Of a stretch of DNA of 64,000 bases, positions 8,060 to 16,642 are shown one piece after another (the first letter of the stretch is position 1; every line of letters begins with the position of its first letter). This stretch comes from an uncultured Rhodospirillales bacterium. GTDB taxonomy: Bacteria > Pseudomonadota > Alphaproteobacteria > Kiloniellales > Kiloniellaceae. Under the pieces are notes generated by a model, which was not told the DNA's origin, did no database searches, and saw only the letters and a program-made list of their open reading frames with translations. The translations under genes and the position numbers were made by a program. The stretch is taken from contig CAJXUS010000015.1 in the NCBI GenBank assembly GCA_913060675.1, positions 1 through 64,000 of the forward strand, in the 5' to 3' direction.

Positions 8060-8973
8060 AGTTTCACCTCTAACGAATAGAGGTCCGCAGGGGTCACAAG
8101 CAGGTCGAGAAAGAGTTTGCCGCAGACCATGACAACCATGATCCCGAGGAGAAGACGGAGCCAGTCTCCTTGCATTTTAGCGCCAATCCTTGTGCCGAGC
8201 TGTGCACCAAGCACAGATCCAACCAAGAGTACCAACGCTAAGACGACATCTACGGTCTGGTTCTGAGCTGCCTGCAAAAAGGTGACGTTTGCCGCCACAA
8301 AAATAATCTGAAAAAGCGATGTCCCGATAACCATCGCGGTTGGCATTCCCAGCATATAGATCATAGCAGGAACAAGAATAAAACCACCCCCAACGCCCAT
8401 AATCGCAGAGAGAACACCGACAAAAAAACCGATCGCCAAAGGAAGTAGCGCTGAAATATATAACCGTGATTTCCGAAAGCGGATTTTTAAAGGTAATCCA
8501 TGAAACCAATTGTGTTCGTGTAACTTACCCCGGCTCGCGCCACCCGATCTTCGGCGTCTAAAAACGGCCTTAAGCCCTTCCAGCATCATCAGTAAGCCGA
8601 TGGTACCAAGAAAAACAACGTAGGATAGATTAATAACGAGATCGATTTGCCCTAAACTTTTCAGGAAAGTAAAAAGCCCGACACCTATTGTGGAGCCGAT
8701 AAATCCACCTATGAGCAAAATCCAGCCCATGAGGAAGTCAACATTTCCCCGACGCCAGTGGGCAAAAACACCAGAAACAGAGGCCGCAATTACGTTATTT
8801 GCTTGAGTTGCAACCGCGACAGCAGGGGGAACGCCAATAAATATCAAGAGGGGAGTCATAAGGAAACCACCGCCTACACCAAAAATCCCCGATAACAAAC
8901 CAACGCCACCTCCCATTGCAAGCAAGAGTATGATGTCTACGGATATTTCAGCGATCGGCAGATATACTTGCAT
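8056..8973 (-). CDS. TauE/SafE-family sulfite/organosulfonate-type exporter
   Basis: A 305-residue polytopic inner-membrane protein of the TauE/SafE (PF01925) family. Two homologous halves each carry the family signature: GxGGGFLMTPLLI near residue 32 and GVGGGFILVPAMIYM near 195, with about eight transmembrane segments overall. Family members move sulfite, sulfoacetate or related anions, but the substrate cannot be read from sequence. A basic cytoplasmic loop (R-R-R-R-S) separates the halves. It is first in a tightly packed unit with the TIGR02186 and universal stress protein genes. Confidence 0.88.
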   Translation of the reverse strand: MQVYLPIAEISVDIILLLAMGGGVGLLSGIFGVGGGFLMTPLLIFIGVPPAVAVATQANNVIAASVSGVFAHWRRGNVDFLMGWILLIGGFIGSTIGVGLFTFLKSLGQIDLVINLSYVVFLGTIGLLMMLEGLKAVFRRRRSGGASRGKLHEHNWFHGLPLKIRFRKSRLYISALLPLAIGFFVGVLSAIMGVGGGFILVPAMIYMLGMPTAMVIGTSLFQIIFVAANVTFLQAAQNQTVDVVLALVLLVGSVLGAQLGTRIGAKMQGDWLRLLLGIMVVMVCGKLFLDLLVTPADLYSLEVKL

Positions 8974-9228
8974 CTCGATCAGCCGTTAGTGCAGCAGGTT
9001 TGCATATGGCTCTACGCTCTACTCTATTTTGGCCCTGTTTTGGCGGTAAACCTTTTTTGTGAATCTATATTAGCTCACTCCATAGAGAATCTAGCCTGCT
9101 TAGCCTAAAAGGAAAAGGGGGCAGGTACGATTTTTTTGTTGTATTTCAACTTTTTGGTTAAGGGTTTTTTAATCCCACTCAATTTTAAAATGTGTCGTTT
9201 TCCGATACGGCCTCTCACATTACCCACC
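8974..9228. other. Intergenic region upstream of tauE-like gene
   Basis: No gene is visible between the tauE-like start and the trpS terminator. The stretch should carry the promoter of the tauE-TIGR02186-usp unit. I could not assign specific -35/-10 elements. Confidence 0.5.
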
Positions 9229-9258
9229 AAAAAAGGCACCTAACTCAATTTAAGTGCC
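9229..9258 (-). terminator. Rho-independent terminator after trpS
   Basis: On the minus strand, GGCAC and GTGCC arms with additional A/T pairing are followed by six T residues. It lies about 50 bases downstream of the trpS stop. Confidence 0.75.
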
Positions 9259-9311
9259 CTTAGTAGAATCACATTTGGTACCAGAGTATTTCAATTCTGG
9301 AGTTAGCCTCC

Positions 9312-10340
9312 TTATGGACGGAGGAAACCGACCGCATCGAAAACTTCTTTCATAACCGGTGCCGCGAGAGCTGCAGCACGATCAGCACCATCCTTTAGAA
9401 CAGCATCAACATGAGATTTATCGTCCATAAGGCGTTTCATTTCCTCACCCATTGGCCCCAACTTGGATACCGCAACTTCGGTAAGTGATTTTTTAAAATC
9501 AGCGAAACCTTTGCCTTCAAACTCGCTCAACACGTCGGATAGTTCCTGATCTTGAAGTGCAGCATAGATTGAAAGCAAGTTGAAAGCCTCCGCCCGATCT
9601 TTACGAATCTCGGCAGGAAGAGCACCATTTTCATCCAAGATCTCAGCTCCTGGAATGAGGTGCTGATCGCTGGTCGCTTTCCTGATTTTTTTGGCAACAG
9701 TCTCTGCGTCATCCATCATCGTGATACGACTGTAATCCGATGGGTCTGACTTACTCATTTTCTTGCTGCCATCACGCAAAGACATGATCCGAGTAGCTGC
9801 GCCAAAAATAAGAGGTTCCGGTACAGGAAAGAGTTCAACTTTGAAATCATTGTTAAATTTGATTGCAATATCACGTGTCAGCTCAAGATGCTGTTTTTGG
9901 TCTTCGCCAACGGGTACGTGGGTCGCTTTATAGGCCAAAATATCCGCGGCCATCAGGTTTGGATAAACGTAAAGGCCCGTCGAAGCCTTTTCACGGTTTT
10001 TACCTGCTTTGTCTTTGAATTGGGTCATGCGGTTGAGCCAGCCAATTCGAGACACGCAATTGAATATCCATCCGAGTTCAGCGTGCGCTGAAACTTGTGA
10101 TTGGTTGAAAATGATATGTTTTTTGGGGTCTACACCTGCTGCAAGGTAAGAAGCAACCACTTCACGTGTATTATCAACCAATTGTTTTGGATCTTGCCAG
10201 ACAGTAATGGCATGCATATCCACAACGCAGAAAATGCACTCATAGTCGTCCTGCAGGCGCACAAAATTGCGAATAGCGCCGAGATAGTTACCAAGATGTA
10301 GGTTCCCTGTAGGCTGTACGCCCGAGAAGATACGCTTCAT
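9312..10340 (-). CDS. trpS: Tryptophanyl-tRNA synthetase
   Basis: A class I aminoacyl-tRNA synthetase that charges tRNA-Trp. Start ATG at 10340 gives [19 protein letters not shown] with the HIGH-equivalent TGNLHLGNY at residues 11-19. An in-frame TTG at 10358 is less likely. The second signature [10 protein letters not shown] is near residue 195. The length of 342 residues is normal for bacterial TrpRS. The E-N-G insert and the [13 protein letters not shown] segment match the family. It is a single-gene unit ending at the terminator at 9229-9258. I see no T-box or leader peptide. Confidence 0.96.
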   Translation of the reverse strand: MKRIFSGVQPTGNLHLGNYLGAIRNFVRLQDDYECIFCVVDMHAITVWQDPKQLVDNTREVVASYLAAGVDPKKHIIFNQSQVSAHAELGWIFNCVSRIGWLNRMTQFKDKAGKNREKASTGLYVYPNLMAADILAYKATHVPVGEDQKQHLELTRDIAIKFNNDFKVELFPVPEPLIFGAATRIMSLRDGSKKMSKSDPSDYSRITMMDDAETVAKKIRKATSDQHLIPGAEILDENGALPAEIRKDRAEAFNLLSIYAALQDQELSDVLSEFEGKGFADFKKSLTEVAVSKLGPMGEEMKRLMDDKSHVDAVLKDGADRAAALAAPVMKEVFDAVGFLRP

Positions 10341-10550
10341 GGGGAAAGATCCGTTCAATAGCGGTTAGATATACAAATATTTAGAGGTCGCTTTATCGCC
10401 CTTCAACCCCTCATGGTCAAGAGCCAGGGTCAAGAGAGGACAGGTATCGTTAGCACGCTCCATCACTCCCCATCTCCTAATCTGTACCCCAGTCAGCAAT
10501 CTGATTTGAATTTCTCTCGACTGAAAGCCCACGTTGAGACAAAATAAAAC

Positions 10551-12293
10551 TTAATCAAATAGCCCCTCGGGATCGTAAATAACCTCTCCACCAAGGAGTG
10601 TTGCTTGTACATCTGTATTGCCTATTTGATTTGCCGGCATATCAAAAATATTACGATCCAATATAACAAAATCCGCCAACTTACCGGGCTCTATCGATCC
10701 GGTTTTATCTTCATGATGTAGTAATCTCGCGACATTAATTGTCATCATTTCTATGACAGTCTCTATATCATCAAAAGCACCATTTTTTTGAGTTAGCACG
10801 GCTTGAATTTTCTTCAAGGGAGACAATTCTTCGGCGTCCCAATCACTGCTCAATACCAAATCAACGCCGGCGTCATATAACTTACGAGCAGGCATAAGCC
10901 TCTCCGCACGCTCCCCCACAAAACTCTCAAGATACCGTTTCGTTTCCGGATCGGTTGCAGTGGGGGACAATTGGAAATCCGTTATAACATCCAGCTGCTT
11001 GAACCTTGGAATATCTCGCTCATCAACGAGGTACAGGTGAGTTATACGGTGACGCATATCAGCTTGCGAATTTATCTTTTTTGCATATTGCAAAGCATCA
11101 AGAGCAAGACCAATGCCGCGATCTCCCGTGGCATGGAAATGAAGTTGAAACCCCAATCTTTCTAACTCTGCGACATATTCAACAAGGATATCCTGATCAA
11201 AATAAAGAAAACCCCTTTGCAGCTCTGGAGGAAGATCCAGGCCCCGCTCATAAGGTTCATAAAGTGCCCCGGTTGCTTGAGATAAAATCCCGTCCATATA
11301 AATCTTTGCCTGATTAAAACGCAAAAGACTGTTCGGATCGTTCATATAACGGTTTCGAAATTGAGAAATCTGCTCATCAAAAGGAAGATCCGGATAGAGA
11401 TAAAGCGCATTACTCGCTCGGACCGTCAGGGTATTTTCTTGCTCAGCTCGTATCCAGGCTTCCTGATGGCCTCTGGGCCAATATCCACCTGCATCACTGA
11501 CCGTCGTAATGCCGTTTTGTGCCAGCACTTCCAGCGCATTGAGCAGACTATTATAGGCGAAATCAACATTCTCTTTTGTGGGCGGAAGAGCTGCATTTCG
11601 CAATCTCTGCTGCGCATTTTCAAAAACAACACCCGTTAAACGCCCACTGATAGGATCTCGATCGAGAATGCCTCCCGGAGGATCTCTCCAAAGGTCGGTA
11701 TATCCAACCGCCTGTAGGGCTTGTGTGTTCGCCCAAGCCCCATGGCCCAGATTGTCCAGGATTACCGCTGGGCGGTCTGGTATTAGCTGATCCAAAAACG
11801 CCGCAGGAGACTTAAGCACCTCCAACAGTGCTGGCATGGATACTCCAGCACCGATAAACCAAGCCGATTGACTTTGCTCTTCTAGGCAGTACCCAATTTC
11901 TTCACGGTAAGTATTTGCACTCCCTTCAGCGGGAAGAAAACAGGCGGTCTCATTTATGCCAGCTTCAAGCGCATGGAGATGTGGATCCTGAAAACCTGGC
12001 ATAAGCAATCTTCCGCCAAGATCAATGACATCGTATTTTTGATTTGCCTGTTTTAAGAGATCTCCTTCCGAACCAACCGCCGTAATCTTCCCCATTTCAA
12101 CCAAGACCGCCTCGGCCCAACGCAGATCCCGATCAACCGTGTAAACATTCGCATTTACAATAAGATAACTTTCCTCAGTAGCATACCCATACGAGACCAT
12201 ACCTATCGTCATCAAAGAAATCAGACTTCCCATCTTTAGGGTATCGGTGAGGCAAAAATTTACTGGGAGGTTATTTTTAAGCAATGACTTCAT
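10551..12293 (-). CDS. Exported amidohydrolase family protein (YtcJ-like)
   Basis: A 580-residue amidohydrolase of the YtcJ/Amidohydro_3 type. The N-terminal hydrophobic segment (about 20-38, ending near Y-A-T) looks like a signal peptide or anchor. Metal-binding residues are visible: the HLH motif in FQDPHLHALEAG near residue 105, HFHATGDRGI near 390, a His near 420 and the late Asp in LSSDWDAEE near 490. The final residues return to the composite beta-sandwich (DFVILDRNIF). The family hydrolyses formamides and other amides, but the substrate here is unknown. The start codon overlaps the stop of the AraC-type regulator by four bases, so the two are translationally coupled and probably functionally linked. 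Confidence 0.85.
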   Translation of the reverse strand: MKSLLKNNLPVNFCLTDTLKMGSLISLMTIGMVSYGYATEESYLIVNANVYTVDRDLRWAEAVLVEMGKITAVGSEGDLLKQANQKYDVIDLGGRLLMPGFQDPHLHALEAGINETACFLPAEGSANTYREEIGYCLEEQSQSAWFIGAGVSMPALLEVLKSPAAFLDQLIPDRPAVILDNLGHGAWANTQALQAVGYTDLWRDPPGGILDRDPISGRLTGVVFENAQQRLRNAALPPTKENVDFAYNSLLNALEVLAQNGITTVSDAGGYWPRGHQEAWIRAEQENTLTVRASNALYLYPDLPFDEQISQFRNRYMNDPNSLLRFNQAKIYMDGILSQATGALYEPYERGLDLPPELQRGFLYFDQDILVEYVAELERLGFQLHFHATGDRGIGLALDALQYAKKINSQADMRHRITHLYLVDERDIPRFKQLDVITDFQLSPTATDPETKRYLESFVGERAERLMPARKLYDAGVDLVLSSDWDAEELSPLKKIQAVLTQKNGAFDDIETVIEMMTINVARLLHHEDKTGSIEPGKLADFVILDRNIFDMPANQIGNTDVQATLLGGEVIYDPEGLFD

Positions 12294-13222
12294 GCTCTTG
12301 CCACCAGAGGAATGCGGATTTCTGTTAAGAGTTCAGCCACCACAAACTCCATTGGGTCGTTGTGGTAAATTTCAATTGCAGGACCTTCTGCGGCTTCACG
12401 CCCTGAATCAGGAAGCCAGCCTCCGTAGATCCAATCGTAGGCCTCATCCAGATGGTCATACGGCCCCTTAAAATGAGCTACGGCAAATTGACCTGCTTCT
12501 ATCGTTTGCTTTTGCATTTCGCCGACCTCACAAGTCAGATTCGGTATCACGACCCCGGCGTCTGCCCTCAAATATTTGCTTTCAGTAATATTTGGATCAT
12601 CATGAGAGAGCATAATGATCGCGGCTTCATCGTTTAATATATTGGCTTTCTCCGCGAGTTCATACAGCTTATCAAAAACAGGTTCTACCTCTTCATAGGG
12701 TCCTTGATGGCGGACAAAAGCAATGTGCATTTTGTCATGAGTTTCTATCTGAACATTTAGATTCATGGATCTCTCCTTATCATCCCACAAGCGATCAAAT
12801 TTAAAATCCATCGCTGTGGTCCAAAGCCCTTTGGGCGCTTTATCAGGAAAGCAAAGCCCACTTTCCTGCCGATAACGACGAGGGGTCACACCAAATGATC
12901 TTTTGAACGCACGGCTGAACGATTCTGGCGTTTCAAATCCTGCATCAAATGCCGTGTCCGTCACTGATTGCCGGGAATAAAGCAAATCACTTGCCGCCCT
13001 TTCCATACGCAACCGCTTCACATGGCTTGCAAGACTTTCTCCAACCATGCCACGGAAAATTCGATGAAAATGATAGGGAGAAAAGTGCGCAATATCAGCT
13101 AATTGAGCCAGATCCAATTCTTGATCAAGGTTTTGTCGAACATACCGCATTACCCGCTGAAGACGACGTTCATAATCTTTACGCGTCACCGATTTAATAG
13201 ATGTCACAGATGTTAACGACAT
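12290..13222 (-). CDS. AraC-family regulator with GyrI-like effector domain
   Basis: A 310-residue regulator with an N-terminal AraC/XylS double helix-turn-helix (residues 15-120; ADIAHFSPYHFHRIFRG and the second-helix signature D-A-G-F-E-T-P-E-S-F-S-R-A-F-K) and a C-terminal GyrI/SOUL-like ligand domain (about 150-310). This is the Rob/SbmC-like design found in multidrug-responsive activators. The domain order (DNA-binding first) differs from classical AraC. A GAGGAG site lies about 12 bases before the ATG. It is followed directly by the amidohydrolase gene, which it may control. Confidence 0.9.
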   Translation of the reverse strand: MSLTSVTSIKSVTRKDYERRLQRVMRYVRQNLDQELDLAQLADIAHFSPYHFHRIFRGMVGESLASHVKRLRMERAASDLLYSRQSVTDTAFDAGFETPESFSRAFKRSFGVTPRRYRQESGLCFPDKAPKGLWTTAMDFKFDRLWDDKERSMNLNVQIETHDKMHIAFVRHQGPYEEVEPVFDKLYELAEKANILNDEAAIIMLSHDDPNITESKYLRADAGVVIPNLTCEVGEMQKQTIEAGQFAVAHFKGPYDHLDEAYDWIYGGWLPDSGREAAEGPAIEIYHNDPMEFVVAELLTEIRIPLVARA

Positions 13223-13333
13223 AAATTTGGGTCACTCCTCTTCGTTAAAAGCACCCTAGGCGATCGTATTTATAAAAACCTGACTATTCTTGCTAACTAT
13301 TAAGAGCCGGTGGTATTACATCCGCGTTGATTG

Positions 13334-14674
13334 CTACTTTAATTTTGAATGCAAATACTCCTGATAGAGCTCAAGAGATATTGGAATATAAGGGCGCGTT
13401 ACACGTTCGGGACGACAAAGGTCAACCTTCCTCAAAGCGTATTCTATACTATGCCCTTGCTTGATTAAATAAGCACACACCGCGAGTACACTTCGAGACA
13501 TTCCAAGCGCACAGTGCACGTACACGCCCCCCTTTTCCAAAGCAGTTTCAATATGTTCCGCAAGATAATCCAAAGTTTTTGGATCAGGAATAGCAATATC
13601 AAGAAGTGGGAAATGGTTCCAATCCACGCCTTCAGGTACATCTGAGCTCAGTTCAGGAACCAGATCTAAGGCTGTCGTTATGCCCTTTTCCTGAATGGCA
13701 GGCCAATCCGATACACTTGGTTTTGCCCCCACCCAGATACCTTGTTGAACCTCGGCCATAAGGGGAATGCGCCGCTTCCAAAAGCACCAATTCAGCCAAC
13801 ATCCCAATAAATAAGGCCAGAACAAAAGCTTTATCAGGACGGGATAACCAGTTCGTTTTTTATAAAGAAAGTTTGTAACTCCAAGAACGTAACTACCTGT
13901 TACGTAAAAAAGTGTAAGGGCGATCCATCCGAACAAAAAACCCAACTTGCCCGCATTAAAAGCCAAGACAACAAAGATAGTAGTAAGGACCAAATAACGA
14001 AACCCCATATGTAAATGTCTTGGTGTCACAAAACGAAGCGGGATCCAGCTCTTGCGATTACCCTCCGGGATAACGCGATAAATCAGCAATATGACCCCTA
14101 CTCCACCGAGAATATCAATGAAGTGGTGCTGAAAGACCATCACAGTAGAAAGAGCAATCAGGATGAACCAAGCCGTAAGCGCTATATAAGCCAACCCTTT
14201 CAGCCGAGCGCTAATACTTTTCCATGCTAAATACCCAAGAGAAATATGAAGGGAAGGTAACTGATTATAAGGTTGATCCAGACTCAGCCAGTCAAACATT
14301 ATGGTTGGCCAACCTTCAACGGAAGGGCGGATAAAAGAAAATTGTAATGGAAAACAAAGAAATATGATCGCCGAGAAAGCTATTGCAAAGCCGTAACGCA
14401 GCCCCAATTTTTGGATTTCCTGACGAGAGGTGCAAGTAAAAAAAGCGACGACAAATACAATGTCCGAAGACATATAGGGTAATATTAACTCTGGCACGAA
14501 AGGGATCGAATTTTCCCACTCCCAATAGAAACTGAGGTGAGGGGCCGTAAGCGAGCTAATGTAATTTGTTGATCCATATACCAGAAAGAACAACAAACCC
14601 AGGATCAGCATCCAAAGTAATTTTTCCTTAAACAGCGGACTGGCTTCTGGTCTGGCATCAAACACTATTTTCAC
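13334..14674 (-). CDS. PAP2 phosphatase fused to dual-specificity phosphatase (YnbD-like)
   Basis: A membrane protein of about 446 residues. The N-terminal two thirds hold multiple transmembrane segments and a PAP2/inositol-phosphorylceramide-synthase-like core (QLPSLHISLGY and H-H-F-I-D-I-L-G-G, the two catalytic histidine motifs). The C-terminal 130 residues form a dual-specificity phosphatase with the P-loop HCALGMSRS (Cys-x5-Arg). This two-phosphatase fusion matches E. coli YnbD, a poorly characterised inner-membrane protein. The start is uncertain: GTG at 14674 has GGGAAG just upstream, and an alternative TTG sits at 14686. It is divergent from the YnbC-like gene, its neighbour in E. coli too. 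Confidence 0.85.
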   Translation of the reverse strand: MKIVFDARPEASPLFKEKLLWMLILGLLFFLVYGSTNYISSLTAPHLSFYWEWENSIPFVPELILPYMSSDIVFVVAFFTCTSRQEIQKLGLRYGFAIAFSAIIFLCFPLQFSFIRPSVEGWPTIMFDWLSLDQPYNQLPSLHISLGYLAWKSISARLKGLAYIALTAWFILIALSTVMVFQHHFIDILGGVGVILLIYRVIPEGNRKSWIPLRFVTPRHLHMGFRYLVLTTIFVVLAFNAGKLGFLFGWIALTLFYVTGSYVLGVTNFLYKKRTGYPVLIKLLFWPYLLGCWLNWCFWKRRIPLMAEVQQGIWVGAKPSVSDWPAIQEKGITTALDLVPELSSDVPEGVDWNHFPLLDIAIPDPKTLDYLAEHIETALEKGGVYVHCALGMSRSVLAVCAYLIKQGHSIEYALRKVDLCRPERVTRPYIPISLELYQEYLHSKLK

Positions 14675-14808
14675 CGTTCTTCCCAATTCCTACAACTAAG
14701 CCGGTAGGCTAAATTCTGTTCATTTACATTTATTGTTTGTTTTATTTATGATTGCCAACCTTATATATACTTCTTCTTATCAGTGCATTTCTAATCTGGG
14801 GGTGATAA

Positions 14809-16563
14809 ATGCAAACTGTCTTTGAGCACACGATGAAAAGTTGGGATGACACCGAACTGTTTTACAGATCGTGGCAGCCAAAAAAGAAATCAGCAAAAGC
14901 AGTTATCCTTTTTCATCGCGGGCACGAACACTCGGGCCGATGGCAAGATGTTATCGAAAAACTCAATATGCCAAGTATGAACTTTTTCGCTTGGGACGCA
15001 CGCGGTCATGGCAAATCACCAGGAGAACGTGGCTACGCAGATGACTTTAGTACTTTGGTCAAAGACGTTGATAGCTTTGTACGTCATATCTCGGATAAAT
15101 ATGAAATTCCTTACGAGAACATTATTATTATGGCCCACAGTGTTGGCAGTGTTCTCGTCAGTACTTGGGTCCATGATTATGCTCCTCCAATAAGAGGGCT
15201 TGTACTCGGCAGCCCTGCCTTAAGAATTCGGCTCTACGTCCCCTTTGCCATCCCCGGATTAAGACTACTTGAGAAGATTAAAGGAAAATTTTTCATCTCT
15301 AGTTATGTCAAAGGGAAACTCTTAACCCACGACATTGCCAAGCAACATTCCTATGATAACGACCCTCTGATTACACCTAAGATTGCGGTCAATATTCTGC
15401 TCGGCGTCCATGATGCAGGAACAAGGCTTATTGCTGATGCTGGAGCAATAACACCTCCAGTGCTTATCCTTTCCTCTGGTGCAGATTTTGTTGTCAAACA
15501 ATCCGCGCAACGCCAATTCTACAACGGCTTTAAAAATCTCCGAAAAGAAATGCAGACCTTCCCCGGCTTCTTACATGATACCTTTAATGAGAAGGACAAT
15601 CATCTTCCCATCAGTAAGGCGAGGATGTTTATCTCCGATGTTTTTGCCAGAAAGGTGGAACGCCCTGATTTTCTCAACGCAGACAAAACTGGCTATACCA
15701 AAGACGAGTATGAGCAAGTAAAACGCTCACTTCCTCTTCTTTCCCCCAAAGGACTTCAATTTGCCATCACACGGTTTCTAATGAAAACCATTGGTAAATT
15801 AAGTGATGGTATCCAGCTCGGGTGGAGTGAAGGATTTGATTCCGGCGTTATGCTCGACTACGTCTATCAAAATAAACCCAAAGGGCTGAGTTTAGTGGGT
15901 AGATTGATGGATAAAGCCTTTCTCGATAGTCCGGGGTGGAAAGGCATCAGGCGACGAAAAGAAAACCTTGAACTGCTTTTGAACGACGCGTTCACCCGTT
16001 TGAGGCATGACAAAACAGATATTCGTATTACCGAGCTCGCTACCGGCCATGGTCGCTATATTCTTGATGCCATAAAAAACCAACCTCATGACGATATTTC
16101 TGCATTACTTCGTGACTTCAGTGACGAAAATGTCGCTGCTGGTGCCGGCCGAGCCACGGCCCTTGGGCTTGATAAAATCACCTTCAAACAAGGCGACGCC
16201 TTTGACAGTGCCTCTCTCGCAGAGATCGATAACAAACCGAATATCGGTATTATTTCTGGTCTCTACGAACTTTTCCCAGAGAACGAGCCCGTTCTCAATA
16301 GCCTAAAGGGTCTGGCGGCTAAAATTGAAAAGGATGGCTATCTAATCTATACCAACCAACCTTGGCATCCTCAGTTGGAATTCATTGCCCATGTCCTCAC
16401 CAGCCACAGAAATGGTGAAAGATGGGTCATGAGGCGTCGAACTCAACAGGAAATGGATCAACTCGTAGAGGCAGCCGGATTCAAAAAAATCGATATGAAA
16501 GTTGATGAATTTGGAATATTCACCGTTTCACTCGCCCAGAAAATTTCACCTCCGAAGAACTAA
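14809..16563 (+). CDS. Alpha/beta hydrolase fused to a SAM methyltransferase domain (YnbC-like)
   Basis: A 584-residue fusion. Residues 1-290 are a monoglyceride-lipase-like alpha/beta hydrolase: an oxyanion region FHRGHEHSGRW, the nucleophile elbow AHSVGS near 109, an Asp in SSGADF, and the late His in GFLHDTF. Residues about 370-584 form a class I methyltransferase-like domain with the SAM motif ELATGHGRY near 407 and an acidic second motif. E. coli YnbC has the same size and domain order and is encoded beside YnbA, YnbB and YnbD. A strong GGGGGTGAT ribosome site precedes the ATG. Function is unknown; lipid or phospholipid head-group chemistry is a reasonable guess from the partner genes. 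Confidence 0.85.
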   Translation: MQTVFEHTMKSWDDTELFYRSWQPKKKSAKAVILFHRGHEHSGRWQDVIEKLNMPSMNFFAWDARGHGKSPGERGYADDFSTLVKDVDSFVRHISDKYEIPYENIIIMAHSVGSVLVSTWVHDYAPPIRGLVLGSPALRIRLYVPFAIPGLRLLEKIKGKFFISSYVKGKLLTHDIAKQHSYDNDPLITPKIAVNILLGVHDAGTRLIADAGAITPPVLILSSGADFVVKQSAQRQFYNGFKNLRKEMQTFPGFLHDTFNEKDNHLPISKARMFISDVFARKVERPDFLNADKTGYTKDEYEQVKRSLPLLSPKGLQFAITRFLMKTIGKLSDGIQLGWSEGFDSGVMLDYVYQNKPKGLSLVGRLMDKAFLDSPGWKGIRRRKENLELLLNDAFTRLRHDKTDIRITELATGHGRYILDAIKNQPHDDISALLRDFSDENVAAGAGRATALGLDKITFKQGDAFDSASLAEIDNKPNIGIISGLYELFPENEPVLNSLKGLAAKIEKDGYLIYTNQPWHPQLEFIAHVLTSHRNGERWVMRRRTQQEMDQLVEAAGFKKIDMKVDEFGIFTVSLAQKISPPKN

Positions 16564-16572
16564 TATCAGCTA

Positions 16573-16615
16573 GGACAAGACCGAAGAAACTCTTCAATCT
16601 TGTCCTTGCTTTCTT
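16573..16615 (+). terminator. Rho-independent terminator after the YnbC-like gene
   Basis: GGACAAGA and TCTTGTCC arms plus an inner GAAGA/TCTTC stem are followed by a T-rich tail. It lies 10 bases after the stop codon, between two convergent genes. Confidence 0.8.
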
Positions 16616-16642
16616 AACCCCACCACAAGATTAAATTATCTT

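Noticed and set aside
10341-10358. TTG start for trpS six codons upstream
   Set aside because: ATG at 10340 gives the conserved TrpRS N-terminus. The extra residues are not family-like.
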